From Rhodothermales bacterium (lineage in GTDB: Bacteria > Bacteroidota > Rhodothermia > Rhodothermales > VXPQ01), in contig JAJDWX010000015.1 in the NCBI GenBank assembly GCA_022825385.1, forward strand, positions 115,831 through 179,830: a DNA stretch of 64,000 nt. The letters run 5' to 3'. Below the pieces are notes generated by a model that made no database searches, had not been told where the DNA came from, and saw nothing but the letters and a program-made list of their open reading frames with translations. The position numbers and the translations under genes were made by a program. The stretch's first letter is position 1, and the number at the start of each line of letters is the position of its first letter. Below are positions 47,884 to 58,125 of this stretch, one piece after another.

Positions 47884-48918
47884 CTATTCCCGGTTAATAG
47901 CAGGAAGACTATTAACCGACTTCGCTCGTTGGAGCACCTCCTTGCGATAATGAAATCGCTCAAGAGCAACCTGAATATCCTCGTCGCGCAGTTTACTTGT
48001 TCCAGCCAATGCGCAACGCTTTCTCGCCTCAAGACATACACGCTCTGCCTCCGCAAACGATGCTCCGGAAACAGCTTCTACTAATATACTGATTTGACTT
48101 TTAGTAGTACGAAGAGGGCGAAATCTCTTCATCATCAAGGTTTTCAAACCTTTTTGATCAGGCAATTCGAACCGTAGTACATCATCAAATCGGCGCCATA
48201 TTGCTGGATCTATAGCCTGTTCGAAATTAGTCGCTGCAATGACAAGAGAACGCCCATTGAAACTGTCGAGAAGTTGTAAGAATGAGTTCACGACGCGCTT
48301 GATCTCTCCATGTTCCGTTGCATCGTCACGCGAGCGACCAATTGCATCAAATTCATCAAAGAAAACCACCCAAGGCCCCCTGCTTGCATAATCGAATACC
48401 TTGCGGAGATTCGCTGCGGTTTCTCCAAGAAGAGAAGATACGACGCTATCGAATCGGACATACAGCATGGGTAAAGCCAATTCTGCTGCAATGACCTGTG
48501 CGCATTCCGTTTTGCCACATCCAGAAGGACCACAAAAAAGGAGTCGATGCGTAGGCGTAAGCCCATGCGCCTCAAGGATTTCCCAGCCACGAACTTCGGC
48601 TATGACCCGGCGAAGCGCGGTGTAGGTCCTGGTATCCAGTACCATATCATCAAAATACCGGTCAGGCGTACGAACAGAAAGGAGCGGAGTTTTCCGGTCA
48701 CTGTCCATCGGCACTGGGTCGAATACAGGTCCGTTGCTTCGCATTCTCTCCATTGACCGCGTGCCATTGCCTAAAATGAATTGAAGTTCATTAGCAAGAA
48801 CAAGATGCTGTTTCTTCCTTTCCTCATCAATGATTTCGGAGGCAATGTCACGAAAGCCTGTGTCATCGCGTCGTTGATACGTTTCGAACAATTTTTTCAG
48901 TAAATCCGCACGTGCCAT
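47884..48918 (-). CDS. AAA+ ATPase (central-domain type)
   Basis: HRLLFCGPSGCGKTECAQVIAAELALPMLYVRFDSVVSSLLGETAANLRKVFDYA, WVVFFDEFDAIGRSRDDATEHGEIKRVVNSFLQLLDSF. Confidence 0.92.
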   Translation of the reverse strand: MARADLLKKLFETYQRRDDTGFRDIASEIIDEERKKQHLVLANELQFILGNGTRSMERMRSNGPVFDPVPMDSDRKTPLLSVRTPDRYFDDMVLDTRTYTALRRVIAEVRGWEILEAHGLTPTHRLLFCGPSGCGKTECAQVIAAELALPMLYVRFDSVVSSLLGETAANLRKVFDYASRGPWVVFFDEFDAIGRSRDDATEHGEIKRVVNSFLQLLDSFNGRSLVIAATNFEQAIDPAIWRRFDDVLRFELPDQKGLKTLMMKRFRPLRTTKSQISILVEAVSGASFAEAERVCLEARKRCALAGTSKLRDEDIQVALERFHYRKEVLQRAKSVNSLPAINRE

Positions 48919-49212
48919 GATCGCCTTCCGGGTTGCTTGTGACTTCCTGAGAGTGTAAGGGTGGCGATTTTCAAGGACTATGCGGTGGTCGCGACGGCAC
49001 GATATCGGGGTTTTTAACACCCGCCCGCGATTCAAAAAGATCGTCGGGGCTTACCCGACAGCCGGTTGGCGACCTCGTGGCGGGGGGCCTCGTCCGGCAG
49101 AGCGACGGAACATAATATAGGAATTCGACAGGGCCACTGCCAACAGATTTTCGAAAAAATTTCCACCAGAGGGCCGTGTTGTCCCTGTTTTACACATTCT
49201 TGGCCATCCGCC

Positions 49213-49674
49213 TCAGCACGTCTCCACCCGCGGCGGGCGCTGCCACCGCAACCCTTCGAACCGGGCGAAATCCCGATCCAGCGTAATCCATTCGCAGCCG
49301 GACTCGATCGCCAGGGCGGCGAACCAGGCATCCGGAATCAGATTGCCCCGCGCTTCCGCATCCCGGCAGAGCCGCGTGAAAATATCCCAGTGTCGCAGAC
49401 CCGGGGCAATCGGAACGCAGTGCGGCTGATCCCGGACAACCTTTGCAAATTCCAGCGCATGCTTCAGGGGACTGGGGAGACGGAAAATGCGCGGATGGGT
49501 GACTACGCGGAGAAATCCGCTCAAGACCAGATCGGCCATGCCGAAAGCCTCGTCTCCTTTCAGCGCGGCATCAAGCCATGACCGGCAAGAGGCATGTTCC
49601 GGGGCGTCGCAGCGATACGCCGCAACAAGCACGTTTACGTCAGGAAGAACCACGATCCGCCTCCATATGATCAA
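49213..49674 (-). CDS. PIN-domain toxin (VapC family)
   Basis: VVLPDVNVLVAAYRCDAPEHASCRSWLDAAL...DAWFAALAIESGCEWITLDRDFARFEGLRW; overlaps the upstream RHH antitoxin. Confidence 0.92.
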   Translation of the reverse strand: MIIWRRIVVLPDVNVLVAAYRCDAPEHASCRSWLDAALKGDEAFGMADLVLSGFLRVVTHPRIFRLPSPLKHALEFAKVVRDQPHCVPIAPGLRHWDIFTRLCRDAEARGNLIPDAWFAALAIESGCEWITLDRDFARFEGLRWQRPPRVETC

Positions 49675-49888
49675 GCAAGGCGGCCGAATCGCTCAGGTCC
49701 ACGCCGGGCATGAGCCCGCTACCGTGGAAGAGCGGCAAATCGACGGCGGGACGTTCCGGGTCGCGCCGCCGGGACAGCGATTCCCGGAGCGCCTCGTCAA
49801 TGACCGAGGTCAGGGTGCGTTTGGTGCTTGCAGCGATGCCTTTGAGCTCCGCAAACAGGTGGTCGTCGATATGGATTGTCGTGCGCAT
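49640..49888 (-). CDS. VapB-family antitoxin
   Basis: MRTTIHIDDHLFAELKGIAASTKRTLTSVIDEALRESLSRR; directly upstream of the PIN gene. Confidence 0.9.
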   Translation of the reverse strand: MRTTIHIDDHLFAELKGIAASTKRTLTSVIDEALRESLSRRRDPERPAVDLPLFHGSGLMPGVDLSDSAALLDHMEADRGSS

Positions 49889-50071
49889 GCATAAAAACAT
49901 ACATATTAAACATATTTATGTCAACCCCGAATATACAGATAAGGTCCCCGCTGGTCAAAGAATTATCCAGGTCAAAAAACAGCGGGGGATGGTTCAGGAT
50001 TTATCCCGAAAGTCCGCCTTCCAAAAGGGGCGGATGCCGGGGTCCCCGTTATCGCCTTGCTACGTCCCCAG

Positions 50072-50572
50072 TCATAGGCGATAGAATGCAATCAGGTCCT
50101 GGCTATCCGGCGGCGGGTTTCCGAGTTGGCGCATCATTGCGGTGACCTGCCCGCGGTGATAGGCGGCGTGGTTCACCACATGCTGCACGGATTGCCAGAA
50201 AACGGACTGCGTCTGTTGGCCATCGAGTTCGGCATAGCGAAAGGCATGGTCGAGGCCGTTCTGCTCATCCTGGCCGACTTGATCGACTACGCGCCGGACA
50301 TGCCGTTCCTCCTCAATCCAGCGCGCGCGAATATCCTGCGCGGCCTCGAAATCCTTCGGGTCGAAGAACGGCGGCAACGGCTCCCCCTCCCAGCGCAGGC
50401 GCCATACCCATTCGGAAAACACGATGTGGAGCAACGTGTCCCGAATCGAGGAAAAACTGTTCCCCATATCCTTGCGGAAATGGTCGGGGGCGATCTTCTC
50501 GACCGCGTCAAGCAGTCGGTCTCGCGCCCAATAGTGATAGTCGAGCAGGGCAAGCAGGGCTTTCAGCGTCAT
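50072..50572 (-). CDS. DinB family protein
   Basis: LLDYHYWARDRLLDAVEKI...IRDTLLHIVFSEWVWRLRWEG...HVVNHAAYHRGQVTAMMRQLG. Confidence 0.93.
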   Translation of the reverse strand: MTLKALLALLDYHYWARDRLLDAVEKIAPDHFRKDMGNSFSSIRDTLLHIVFSEWVWRLRWEGEPLPPFFDPKDFEAAQDIRARWIEEERHVRRVVDQVGQDEQNGLDHAFRYAELDGQQTQSVFWQSVQHVVNHAAYHRGQVTAMMRQLGNPPPDSQDLIAFYRL

Positions 50573-50634
50573 GTCGATTCTGTTTCTCGGATTGTAGCGA
50601 CGGGCATGGGTTCTCGGTAAAACCTATTTATTGC

Positions 50635-50763
50635 GCGCATCGAAGTCAAGCCCGCCCCGCCCGCCGCAATCCGTCTCGGGCCATGGCTGCAATGCGTCGC
50701 CCGGCATGAAGCGCCCCGCCGGAAAATTTGTTCAGCAAATTTGTTGACAACTATTTTGTTGAA
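50635..50763. repeat. ~130-bp direct repeat copy 1, upstream of STAND-like gene
   Basis: gcgcatcgaagtcaagcccgccccgcccgccgc...cagcaaatttgttgacaactattttgttgaa. Confidence 0.9.
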
Positions 50764-50879
50764 TTCGTATATTGAGGTCAACCGTTTTGTTGAACGAGGG
50801 TGAGCGCCATGAGATCGCGCTTTCGCGACCACCACATAGCCTTTGAAGACCGCCCCTTCGCCAAACAAATAAAATCGCA

Positions 50880-52973
50880 ATGAACCAATTTTCCGGTCGT
50901 ACAATCCGCACGTTTAATCCAGGCGCATTTCAATCCGATCAGGAAATAATCGACCAGTTCGTGGTCCGGCAACGCGAACTTGGCGTCGTGCTCGACGTTC
51001 TCCGCGGCAACATGGATTCGGCGTCGTGCCAACATATCCTGGTCGTGGCGCCGCGCGGTCAGGGCAAGACCATGCTCTTGGCGCGGGTCGCTGCAGAATT
51101 GAACGCGGACGACACGTTTTCCGAGCGGCTTTTGCCGATTCGGTTCATGGAGGAAAGTCACGAGATATTCGATCTTGCCGACTTCTGGCTTGAAACACTG
51201 TTTTATCTTGCACAGGAGAGCGCAAAACACAATCCCGAATTTGCCCAGGAATTGCAAGAAGCGCATGCCGATCTGGTCAAGAGATGGGGCGAAGAAGCGC
51301 TTGCTGATCGCGTACGCGCCACGGTGCTGGAGGCCGCGGACCTGCTGGGTAAAAAACTTGTTCTGATGATTGAAAATATGCAAGGTCTTTGCGAAAATGT
51401 GGACGACGATTTTGGATGGCAACTTCGGGCAGCGCTGCAATCGGAACCGCAAATTATGCTGCTTGCTACCGCCACAAGCCGATTTGCAGGATTAGACGAT
51501 GCAAACCAGCCATTTTTTGAATTATTTCACACTATAACCCTTGATCCGCTGGATACGGCAGCATGCCGACGTTTATGGAAAGTGGTTAGCGGAGACAATG
51601 TGAACGAGCGCGAAATCAGGCCGCTTGAAATTCTAACCGGCGGGAGTTCGCGCCTTCTGGTAATTCTCGGAGGTTTCGCGCAGCACCGGTCTCTAAGCGA
51701 ATTGATGGAAGAACTGGTGCAATTGATCGACGAACATACCGAATATTTTCGTGGACATCTGGAAGCGTTGGCCAAAACCGAGCGCAGGGTCTACCTTGCG
51801 GTGATCGATCTTTGGCGTCCGTCAAGCACAGGGGAAATCGCAGAGCGGGCCCGCATGGACGTTCGAACAGTATCTGCATTGCTTGGCCGACTCATCGACC
51901 GTGGCATGGTTGTCATCTTTGAGGGAGGTAATCGAAAACGGCTATACGTCGCCGCAGAGCGCATCTACTGTCTTTATTACAAATTGCGTCGGGAACGCGA
52001 CGAAGCGGATGTGGTGAAGGAGCTAATTCAGTTTATGGTTGTGTTCTATAACGAAGAGGAAATGGTCAGGATGGCCAACAAGTGGATTGCAGAGGCGGGT
52101 CGATTTCCAAAGATTCGTAAGGGTATTGAACGTGCGATTGACGAAGAACCGGATGTCGGCGAGCTGTTCCCTGGCGTTGCGGAGCCACGCGTGGCTTACG
52201 TAGCCGTGCCGGATACGCCGGACGGCAATGAGTGTACCGAACGCTTGTTCGAAGAGATGTCCGCCCTGTTCGAAACAGCGGAAACGTACGTGGAGGCCGG
52301 CGATGTCACAGCCGCGCTGGCGATTTACAATCAGGTAATTGAACGTTTTGACGATAACTATGCGTTAGAATTTCAGATATACGTAGCCTGGGCCTTGTCT
52401 GAAAAGGGATATGCGTACCAGGAACTTGGCGATTTCGATGCAGCGCTTGCGGCTTACGATGAAGTGATAGAGCGCTTTGGCTCCAGCAATGCAGAAGAAC
52501 TACAAATATCAATTGTTTGTGCACTTTTTGAGAAGGGTATAAGACAACTGAAGATGGGAAATAAGGAAGAAGCACTACGTGTGCGGAAAGATTTTTTCCA
52601 TCGGTTTCAATCATTGAATGATTTATCGAGGATAGATTGTGTATTTCGAACAATCATTATGCGGTCACAAGCAATATCAATACAAAATCATCTCGATATT
52701 GCTTCAGATATATTTCGATTTGTGTATATGTTATTGATTACCGAAGAAAAAATAATCATAGACATGATACAACGCATTGCGCTCGATATGATTGCGGCGG
52801 GCGCTTCGGCGCATGAGATGGTCGATATATTGTCGAGCGACCGCATCAAAGCCCGCGTCCTGAGACCATTGATCGTCGCTCTTCGTCAGTATGCCGGAGA
52901 AACGGTTCGTTCTCCTGTAGAAATTCGCGAGGTTGCGGCGGATATTCGGGAACGTATAGCGAAAGAAAAATAG
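50880..52973 (+). CDS. STAND-like P-loop NTPase with winged-helix and C-terminal TPR-like repeats
   Basis: RQRELGVVLDVLRGN...ILVVAPRGQGKTMLLARVA; KLVLMIENMQGLCENVDDD; wHTH SSTGEIAERARMDVRTVSALLGRLIDRGMV; TPR-like AALAIYNQVIERFDDNY...AALAAYDEVIERFGSSN. Confidence 0.8.
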   Translation: MNQFSGRTIRTFNPGAFQSDQEIIDQFVVRQRELGVVLDVLRGNMDSASCQHILVVAPRGQGKTMLLARVAAELNADDTFSERLLPIRFMEESHEIFDLADFWLETLFYLAQESAKHNPEFAQELQEAHADLVKRWGEEALADRVRATVLEAADLLGKKLVLMIENMQGLCENVDDDFGWQLRAALQSEPQIMLLATATSRFAGLDDANQPFFELFHTITLDPLDTAACRRLWKVVSGDNVNEREIRPLEILTGGSSRLLVILGGFAQHRSLSELMEELVQLIDEHTEYFRGHLEALAKTERRVYLAVIDLWRPSSTGEIAERARMDVRTVSALLGRLIDRGMVVIFEGGNRKRLYVAAERIYCLYYKLRRERDEADVVKELIQFMVVFYNEEEMVRMANKWIAEAGRFPKIRKGIERAIDEEPDVGELFPGVAEPRVAYVAVPDTPDGNECTERLFEEMSALFETAETYVEAGDVTAALAIYNQVIERFDDNYALEFQIYVAWALSEKGYAYQELGDFDAALAAYDEVIERFGSSNAEELQISIVCALFEKGIRQLKMGNKEEALRVRKDFFHRFQSLNDLSRIDCVFRTIIMRSQAISIQNHLDIASDIFRFVYMLLITEEKIIIDMIQRIALDMIAAGASAHEMVDILSSDRIKARVLRPLIVALRQYAGETVRSPVEIREVAADIRERIAKEK

Positions 52974-53112
52974 GATCCGAAAAAATTAGAAAGACAAACC
53001 AAAAAATTTCTATGGATCCGATAATTTCACAGAATTCAGCGACGTATAGGGATAAAATGCGCTCCCGATATAGACCCATTGTATCCGTCAAGCAGCGTAA
53101 CGTCTGATTCCA

Positions 53113-53247
53113 GCGCATCGAAGTCAAGCCCGCCCCGCCCGCCGCGATCCGCCCCGGCGCCGGGCTGTGGCAAAATGCGTCGCCCGGCATGAAGCGCCCC
53201 GCCGGAAAAATTTTTTCAGCAAATTTGTTGACAACGATTTTGTTGAA
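53113..53247. repeat. ~130-bp direct repeat copy 2, upstream of MerR-VIT/VWA operon
   Basis: gcgcatcgaagtcaagcccgccccgcccgccgc...cagcaaatttgttgacaacgattttgttgaa. Confidence 0.9.
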
Positions 53248-53404
53248 CGGAAGCCGCCGCTTCTAAAGCCTCCTGCCCCCAATACGCCTTGCCGCCCCCA
53301 ACACCAGTCTCGCGGCGTTACGGGAATCGCAGGCACCCCTTGCTGCCGCCCCCAACGCACCCTATCGCTGCCCCCAACGCTCCTTGCCGCCGCCCTCCAA
53401 CACG

Positions 53405-53423
53405 CCCCTCCCAACCCCACCCC
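53405..53423 (-). other. potential G-quadruplex (minus strand GGGGTGGGGTTGGGAGGGG)
   Basis: Plus-strand CCCCTCCCAACCCCACCCC read directly, in a C-rich leader with repeated (C)TTGCYGCCCCCAACGC. Confidence 0.6.
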
Positions 53424-53458
53424 AAAAATTTTTTTTCGCCCAACGCTTGATTTTATTC

Positions 53459-53483
53459 GTTTTGACATGTATCTTGTCAAAAC
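53459..53483. promoter_or_regulatory. palindromic operator GTTTTGACA-N7-TGTCAAAAC upstream of the MerR gene
   Basis: Perfect 9-bp arms; includes a TTGACA -35-like hexamer. Confidence 0.65.
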
Positions 53484-53554
53484 AAATCGGGAATACCCGG
53501 AATGCCCATAGGGAATAGACGCTGGAATACGTCACTGGAATACCCTTTGCAGCC

Positions 53555-53935
53555 ATGAACATGAAGCGACTATCGGAATGCACAGGCCTTGCGCCCAGGC
53601 AGATCAGGTACCTGATCGCCGAGGGGTTCATGCCTCCCCCCACCGGCGGGCGCGCCCATGCAGACTACGGCGAAGAGCACAGGAGGGCCATTCGCCGCTA
53701 CGCCCGCCTGAAAGAACTCGGTTTCCCTCCGGCGGCCATTCGCGTGCTGCTACAGGCCCGCGAGGGGGTGCCGTTTCCCGTGGCGGACGGCGTTACGCTC
53801 GTCGTCGCCCCGGATCTGCATGCCTCGGGCAGGGCGGTCGAGCCGATCATGGAGCGTCTTGGCGAGATTTTGCCGCGGATTCTCGACGCGAAACAGACAA
53901 GAACATCCCCAAATACATCCCCAAACGAGAAATAA
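53555..53935 (+). CDS. MerR-family transcriptional regulator
   Basis: MKRLSECTGLAPRQIRYLIAEGFMPPPTGGRAHADYGEEHRRAIRRYARLKELGFPPAAIRVLL. Confidence 0.88.
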   Translation: MNMKRLSECTGLAPRQIRYLIAEGFMPPPTGGRAHADYGEEHRRAIRRYARLKELGFPPAAIRVLLQAREGVPFPVADGVTLVVAPDLHASGRAVEPIMERLGEILPRILDAKQTRTSPNTSPNEK

Positions 53936-53936
53936 A

Positions 53937-56117
53937 ATGACGATTTATCCAACAACGCAAAGAATGATTGACCCCATTGCCGCGCTTGTCGCCCGCGCCC
54001 GCGAAGACGCCGGAGCGCGTCCCGCAACGCTGGTCGCCATGCACATCGACATCACCCTGACCGGCGGACTGGCGATAGCGGAAACGACAAGAACGTTCCG
54101 TAACGACGAGGCGGAGCCTATCGAGGCCTTGCTCAGCCTGCCCGTCCCGGTCCATGCCGCGTTTTTCGGCCTGACGGCGAAGATCGACGACCGGCTCCTC
54201 AGAGGCATAGCCCAGGCCCGCCAAGAGGCGCGGCATACCTACGAGGAAGCGATAACCGAGGGCAAAACCGCCGTACTGCATGAAGAACTGCTGCGCGGCG
54301 TGCATTCGCTGTCTGTCGGGAATCTGGCGGCGGGCGGCGCCATCGAGGTGACGACCCGCTGGGCGGATACCCTGCGCAGCGCGGGGGCTTCCCGAGGACG
54401 GCTTCGCATTCCCATGACGGTGGGCGACGTGTACGGCCTGGCCCCGCTCCCGGAAACGGACCAGTTGACCCATGGAGCGGGCTTGAAGCGCGTTTCCCTG
54501 CGCATCCGCCACGACGCCGCCGACCTTCGTCTTGCGACCGGCGCGCTCCAGCTTTCCGAGGATGGCGCACTGGTGGGCGAGGCGCCGGCGAACGCGCCCG
54601 TAGATATAGAAGCAGAAGGATGGAAATCCGCCGCGCTGAAAGGCAAGGCCTGGGACGGCAGGGACATTGCCCTCCGCGTCGAAGCGGCTGCGTCGGAAGA
54701 GGAAACGGTCCGCGCAGCCGTGCTGGTGGATCATTCAGGCTCCATGCAGTCGCTGTGCGAAGGCGACGCGGGGCAGGGCGTTTCCAAGCACGAGGCGGTC
54801 CGAAATGGACTGCGCGCCCTGGCCGGAGACCTTCGGGAGGCGGATCGCCTCAGCCTTTGGGAATTCGACCATACATGCAATCCGGCGGGCGGGCGCGTTA
54901 CGACTTCGCCCGGAGCGTTCGCAAAGGCGGTCGACACGTTGGCGCCGCCTGCCGGAGGCACGGAAATCGGCGGGGCGCTCCGCCGTGTTTTCGCGACAAC
55001 CGACCCGTGCGACGTGCTGCTCATTACGGACGGGAAGAGTTACGCCCTCGACGTACATGATCTTGCGCAAGAAGGACGCCGGGTGTTCGTCGTGCTGGTG
55101 GGCGAGGACAGCCTTGAGGCCAACGTAGGTCATCTGGCGGCGCTGACGGGGGGCGATATCTATTTCAGTTTCGGGGCGGATGTCGGGAGCGCCCTGCACG
55201 CCGCCCTGCAAGGCTTGCGGACGAAGCGGACGATACGGGAGCAAGGGCCGCCCGCCGAAACGCAGTTTCCCGAATCGGTATGCGCGACGCGGGGCAACAT
55301 GCGCATCCGCGCGGCATGGCGCGGCGAACCGGCCGATACGGCTGTGGAGCGCGATGCGCTGTCCGAGGGGGTCGCGGCGTACGCGGCGAATCTGGCCTTG
55401 GCGTCCCTGCCGGAATCTGCGGCGGGCGAACTGGCTGTCGGGGAGGGATTGACGACCCATCTCACCAGCCTCGTGCTGGTGGACGAAGCGGGACCCGTAC
55501 AGGAAGGATTGCCCGTAACCCGAAAGGTAAACCTGCCCACGCCGCGGACCGACGCAAAGGTGGCGTACAATTTGGCGGCTCCGCCGGTCGTATGCGAGTC
55601 GAGGTCAATGTATTTGGCAAAAGCCTTGACGTTGCCTCCACCCCTGCCGGAAAAAACCCTCGACCTGGGTCCTCCGTCTCCGGATATGTCCGAAGCGGAA
55701 CAGGAAGCGCAGACCGAGCGCCAGCCTGAAAACCTGCGCCTTGTTACTTCCCGGATCGACTGGAAGAAACAAGGCCGCGCATTGGGCGAGTGCGACCTGA
55801 GCGGTTTGGAACCCGCCGTCGCCGCCGCTATCCGGGCGCTTGCGGATCGCAAGGACATCTGCGAGTGCGCCGCCGAATGGGGAATCGATCCCATCCGATT
55901 GGCCCTTGCTCTCGTTGCCGCCTGGGCCGCCACGGGCTACTGCGGAGATGCAGATCGAAATGCCGGCAGGGTGCAGCAGCGCCTGCTCAAACGCGTGGCG
56001 AATAGCGATCGATTCATCATGTACTTCAGCTGGTTCTGCCGGGGCCATGTAATAATAGACTATGAGATGCCCGCCTCTCTTCAGCGGGAAATTGCCCGTC
56101 GCGACCAGGCGCCGTAA
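53937..56117 (+). CDS. VIT and VWA domain-containing protein
   Basis: VIT-like N-terminus (IAETTRTFRNDEAEPIEALLSLPVPVHAAFFGLTAKIDDR), VWA MIDAS AAVLVDHSGSMQSL; 1 bp after MerR stop. Confidence 0.88.
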   Translation: MTIYPTTQRMIDPIAALVARAREDAGARPATLVAMHIDITLTGGLAIAETTRTFRNDEAEPIEALLSLPVPVHAAFFGLTAKIDDRLLRGIAQARQEARHTYEEAITEGKTAVLHEELLRGVHSLSVGNLAAGGAIEVTTRWADTLRSAGASRGRLRIPMTVGDVYGLAPLPETDQLTHGAGLKRVSLRIRHDAADLRLATGALQLSEDGALVGEAPANAPVDIEAEGWKSAALKGKAWDGRDIALRVEAAASEEETVRAAVLVDHSGSMQSLCEGDAGQGVSKHEAVRNGLRALAGDLREADRLSLWEFDHTCNPAGGRVTTSPGAFAKAVDTLAPPAGGTEIGGALRRVFATTDPCDVLLITDGKSYALDVHDLAQEGRRVFVVLVGEDSLEANVGHLAALTGGDIYFSFGADVGSALHAALQGLRTKRTIREQGPPAETQFPESVCATRGNMRIRAAWRGEPADTAVERDALSEGVAAYAANLALASLPESAAGELAVGEGLTTHLTSLVLVDEAGPVQEGLPVTRKVNLPTPRTDAKVAYNLAAPPVVCESRSMYLAKALTLPPPLPEKTLDLGPPSPDMSEAEQEAQTERQPENLRLVTSRIDWKKQGRALGECDLSGLEPAVAAAIRALADRKDICECAAEWGIDPIRLALALVAAWAATGYCGDADRNAGRVQQRLLKRVANSDRFIMYFSWFCRGHVIIDYEMPASLQREIARRDQAP

Positions 56118-56341
56118 AGCGATCTCCTTTCGGCGCGACGGAGGACATCGATTCGCCCGCGTCGCCGGGAACAAGCCCTGACGCCGTCGGGTAGGCTTGC
56201 CCTTTGCAGCGAGCCGCCCGGCGGCATGGGTTTTAAGCCCACCGTCTCGCCGTTCGCCTGCGCCAGAAAAAAACGAACCGTCGTCGCGCAAACAGTGGGA
56301 TGAACCCTTGTTTTGCGCGGGAAAAAAATTGATTCCAGCCC

Positions 56342-57787
56342 ATGTCCGACAAGAAGCAACTAACCACCAGCGCAGGCGCGCCGATAGCCGACAATCAGAA
56401 TTCGATCACCGCCGGGCCGCGCGGGCCGGTCCTGTTGCAGGATTACCAGTTAATCGAAAAACTGGCGCACCAGAACCGCGAGCGCATCCCCGAACGCCCC
56501 GTCCATGCGAAGGGTTGGGGCGCATACGGCGTACTGACGATCACGAACGACGTCGCCCGCTATTCGAAGGCCAGCCTCTTTTCGGAAGTCGGCAAACAGA
56601 CGCCGATGATCGCGCGTTTCTCGACGGTGGCGGGCGAATTGGGCGCCGCCGACGCCGAACGCGACGTGCGCGGATTCGCCCTCAAGTTCTACACCGGGGA
56701 GGGGAACTGGGACATGGTCGGCAACAACACGCCGGTCTTTTTCGTGCGCGATCCCTACAAATTCCCGGATTTCATCCATACGCAAAAACGCCATCCGAGG
56801 ACCAATCTGCGTTCGCCCGCCGCCATGTGGGATTTCTGGTCGCTGTCGCCGGAGAGCCTGCATCAGGTAACGATCCTGATGTCCGACCGCGGCCTGCCGA
56901 CGAGCGTCCGCCACATCAATGGATACGGCTCCCATACGTTCTCGCTGATCAACGCCGGGGGCGAGCGTTTCTGGGTCAAGTTTCATTTCAAGACGCTGCA
57001 GGGCCACAAGCACTGGACCAACGCCGAGGCCGCCGAGGTCGTTGGCCGGACGCGCGAGTCAACCCAGGAAGATTTGTATGACGCCATCGAAAACGGCGAC
57101 TTTCCCAAATGGCGTTTTTGCATCCAGGTCATGTCCGAGGCGGATGCGGAGAACGCGCCTTTCAATCCATTCGATCTGACCAAGGTGTGGCCGCACGGCG
57201 ACTACCCGCTTATCGAGGTGGGCGTCCTTGAACTGAATCGCAACCCCGACAATTACTTTGCCGAGATCGAACAGGCAGCGTTCGCGCCGTCGAACATCGT
57301 GCCCGGGATCGGTTTTTCGCCGGACAAGATGCTTCAGGCGCGGATATTTTCCTATGCGGACGCCCATCGGTATCGTCTCGGGACGCACTACGAAGCGCTT
57401 CCCGTCAACGCGCCGAAGTGTCCGGTTCGCCACTATCACAAGGACGGTCCGATGCGGTTCTTCGACAACAACGAGACAAACCCGGACGCGTACTACGAGC
57501 CGAATTCGTTCGACGGCCCGGCGGAGGACGACCGGTTTCGGGAGCCGCCGCTCCGAATTTCAGGGGATGCGGACCGTTACGACCATCGCGAAGGCAACGA
57601 CGACTACAGCCAGCCCCGGGCGCTGTTTCAACTCTTTGACACGGACCAGCGCGAGCGCCTTTTCGGCAACATCGCCGATGCGATGGGCGGCGTGCCGGAG
57701 CACATTATAGAACGGCAGCTGGGGCATTTCGAGAAGGTGCACCCGGAGTACGCCGCCGGCGTCGCGCGCGCCCTGAAACGGCGCTGA
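56342..57787 (+). CDS. katA: catalase
   Basis: [58 protein letters not shown], heme-ligand [14 protein letters not shown]. Confidence 0.96.
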   Translation: MSDKKQLTTSAGAPIADNQNSITAGPRGPVLLQDYQLIEKLAHQNRERIPERPVHAKGWGAYGVLTITNDVARYSKASLFSEVGKQTPMIARFSTVAGELGAADAERDVRGFALKFYTGEGNWDMVGNNTPVFFVRDPYKFPDFIHTQKRHPRTNLRSPAAMWDFWSLSPESLHQVTILMSDRGLPTSVRHINGYGSHTFSLINAGGERFWVKFHFKTLQGHKHWTNAEAAEVVGRTRESTQEDLYDAIENGDFPKWRFCIQVMSEADAENAPFNPFDLTKVWPHGDYPLIEVGVLELNRNPDNYFAEIEQAAFAPSNIVPGIGFSPDKMLQARIFSYADAHRYRLGTHYEALPVNAPKCPVRHYHKDGPMRFFDNNETNPDAYYEPNSFDGPAEDDRFREPPLRISGDADRYDHREGNDDYSQPRALFQLFDTDQRERLFGNIADAMGGVPEHIIERQLGHFEKVHPEYAAGVARALKRR

Positions 57788-57945
57788 GCTCCGCGTTTGT
57801 CGGCGCGCATTCGTCGGCGCCGTCGGAAAAACGTCCGCGGCCCAGATCAAGCCGTTGCGCGGCGTCCGCCGTCCGCGCTGCTGGGCGAGGGGTCTTGCGA
57901 GGATCCTGAAACCGGTGGGCCATTGCCCTTTCCGCCCTTCCCGTA

Positions 57946-58052
57946 CAATTATCCGCATCATTGCGCCAAATAATTGCACCGCGTGCAATTCTGGCGATAA
58001 TTGCATCAAACTAATTGCATTGCGCGCAATTCTGGTCATAATTGCGCGGATT
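57946..58052. repeat. ~41-bp tandem palindromic repeat, ~2.6 copies (TAATTGCAnnGCGYGCAATTCTGG...)
   Basis: Units start at 57971 and 58012; a partial unit begins at 57946. Confidence 0.8.
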
Positions 58053-58125
58053 AGGTTGCTGGTTCCGCCGCAACTCCCGGATTTTTTGCTTGCGCAGGTT
58101 ATGCGGCTTCGTTGGGCGTGTCTAT

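Noticed and set aside
52700-53250. Possible transposon ends around the STAND gene
   Set aside because: The flanking repeats are direct, not inverted, and no target duplication or transposase is visible; kept only as a repeat-flanked cassette.
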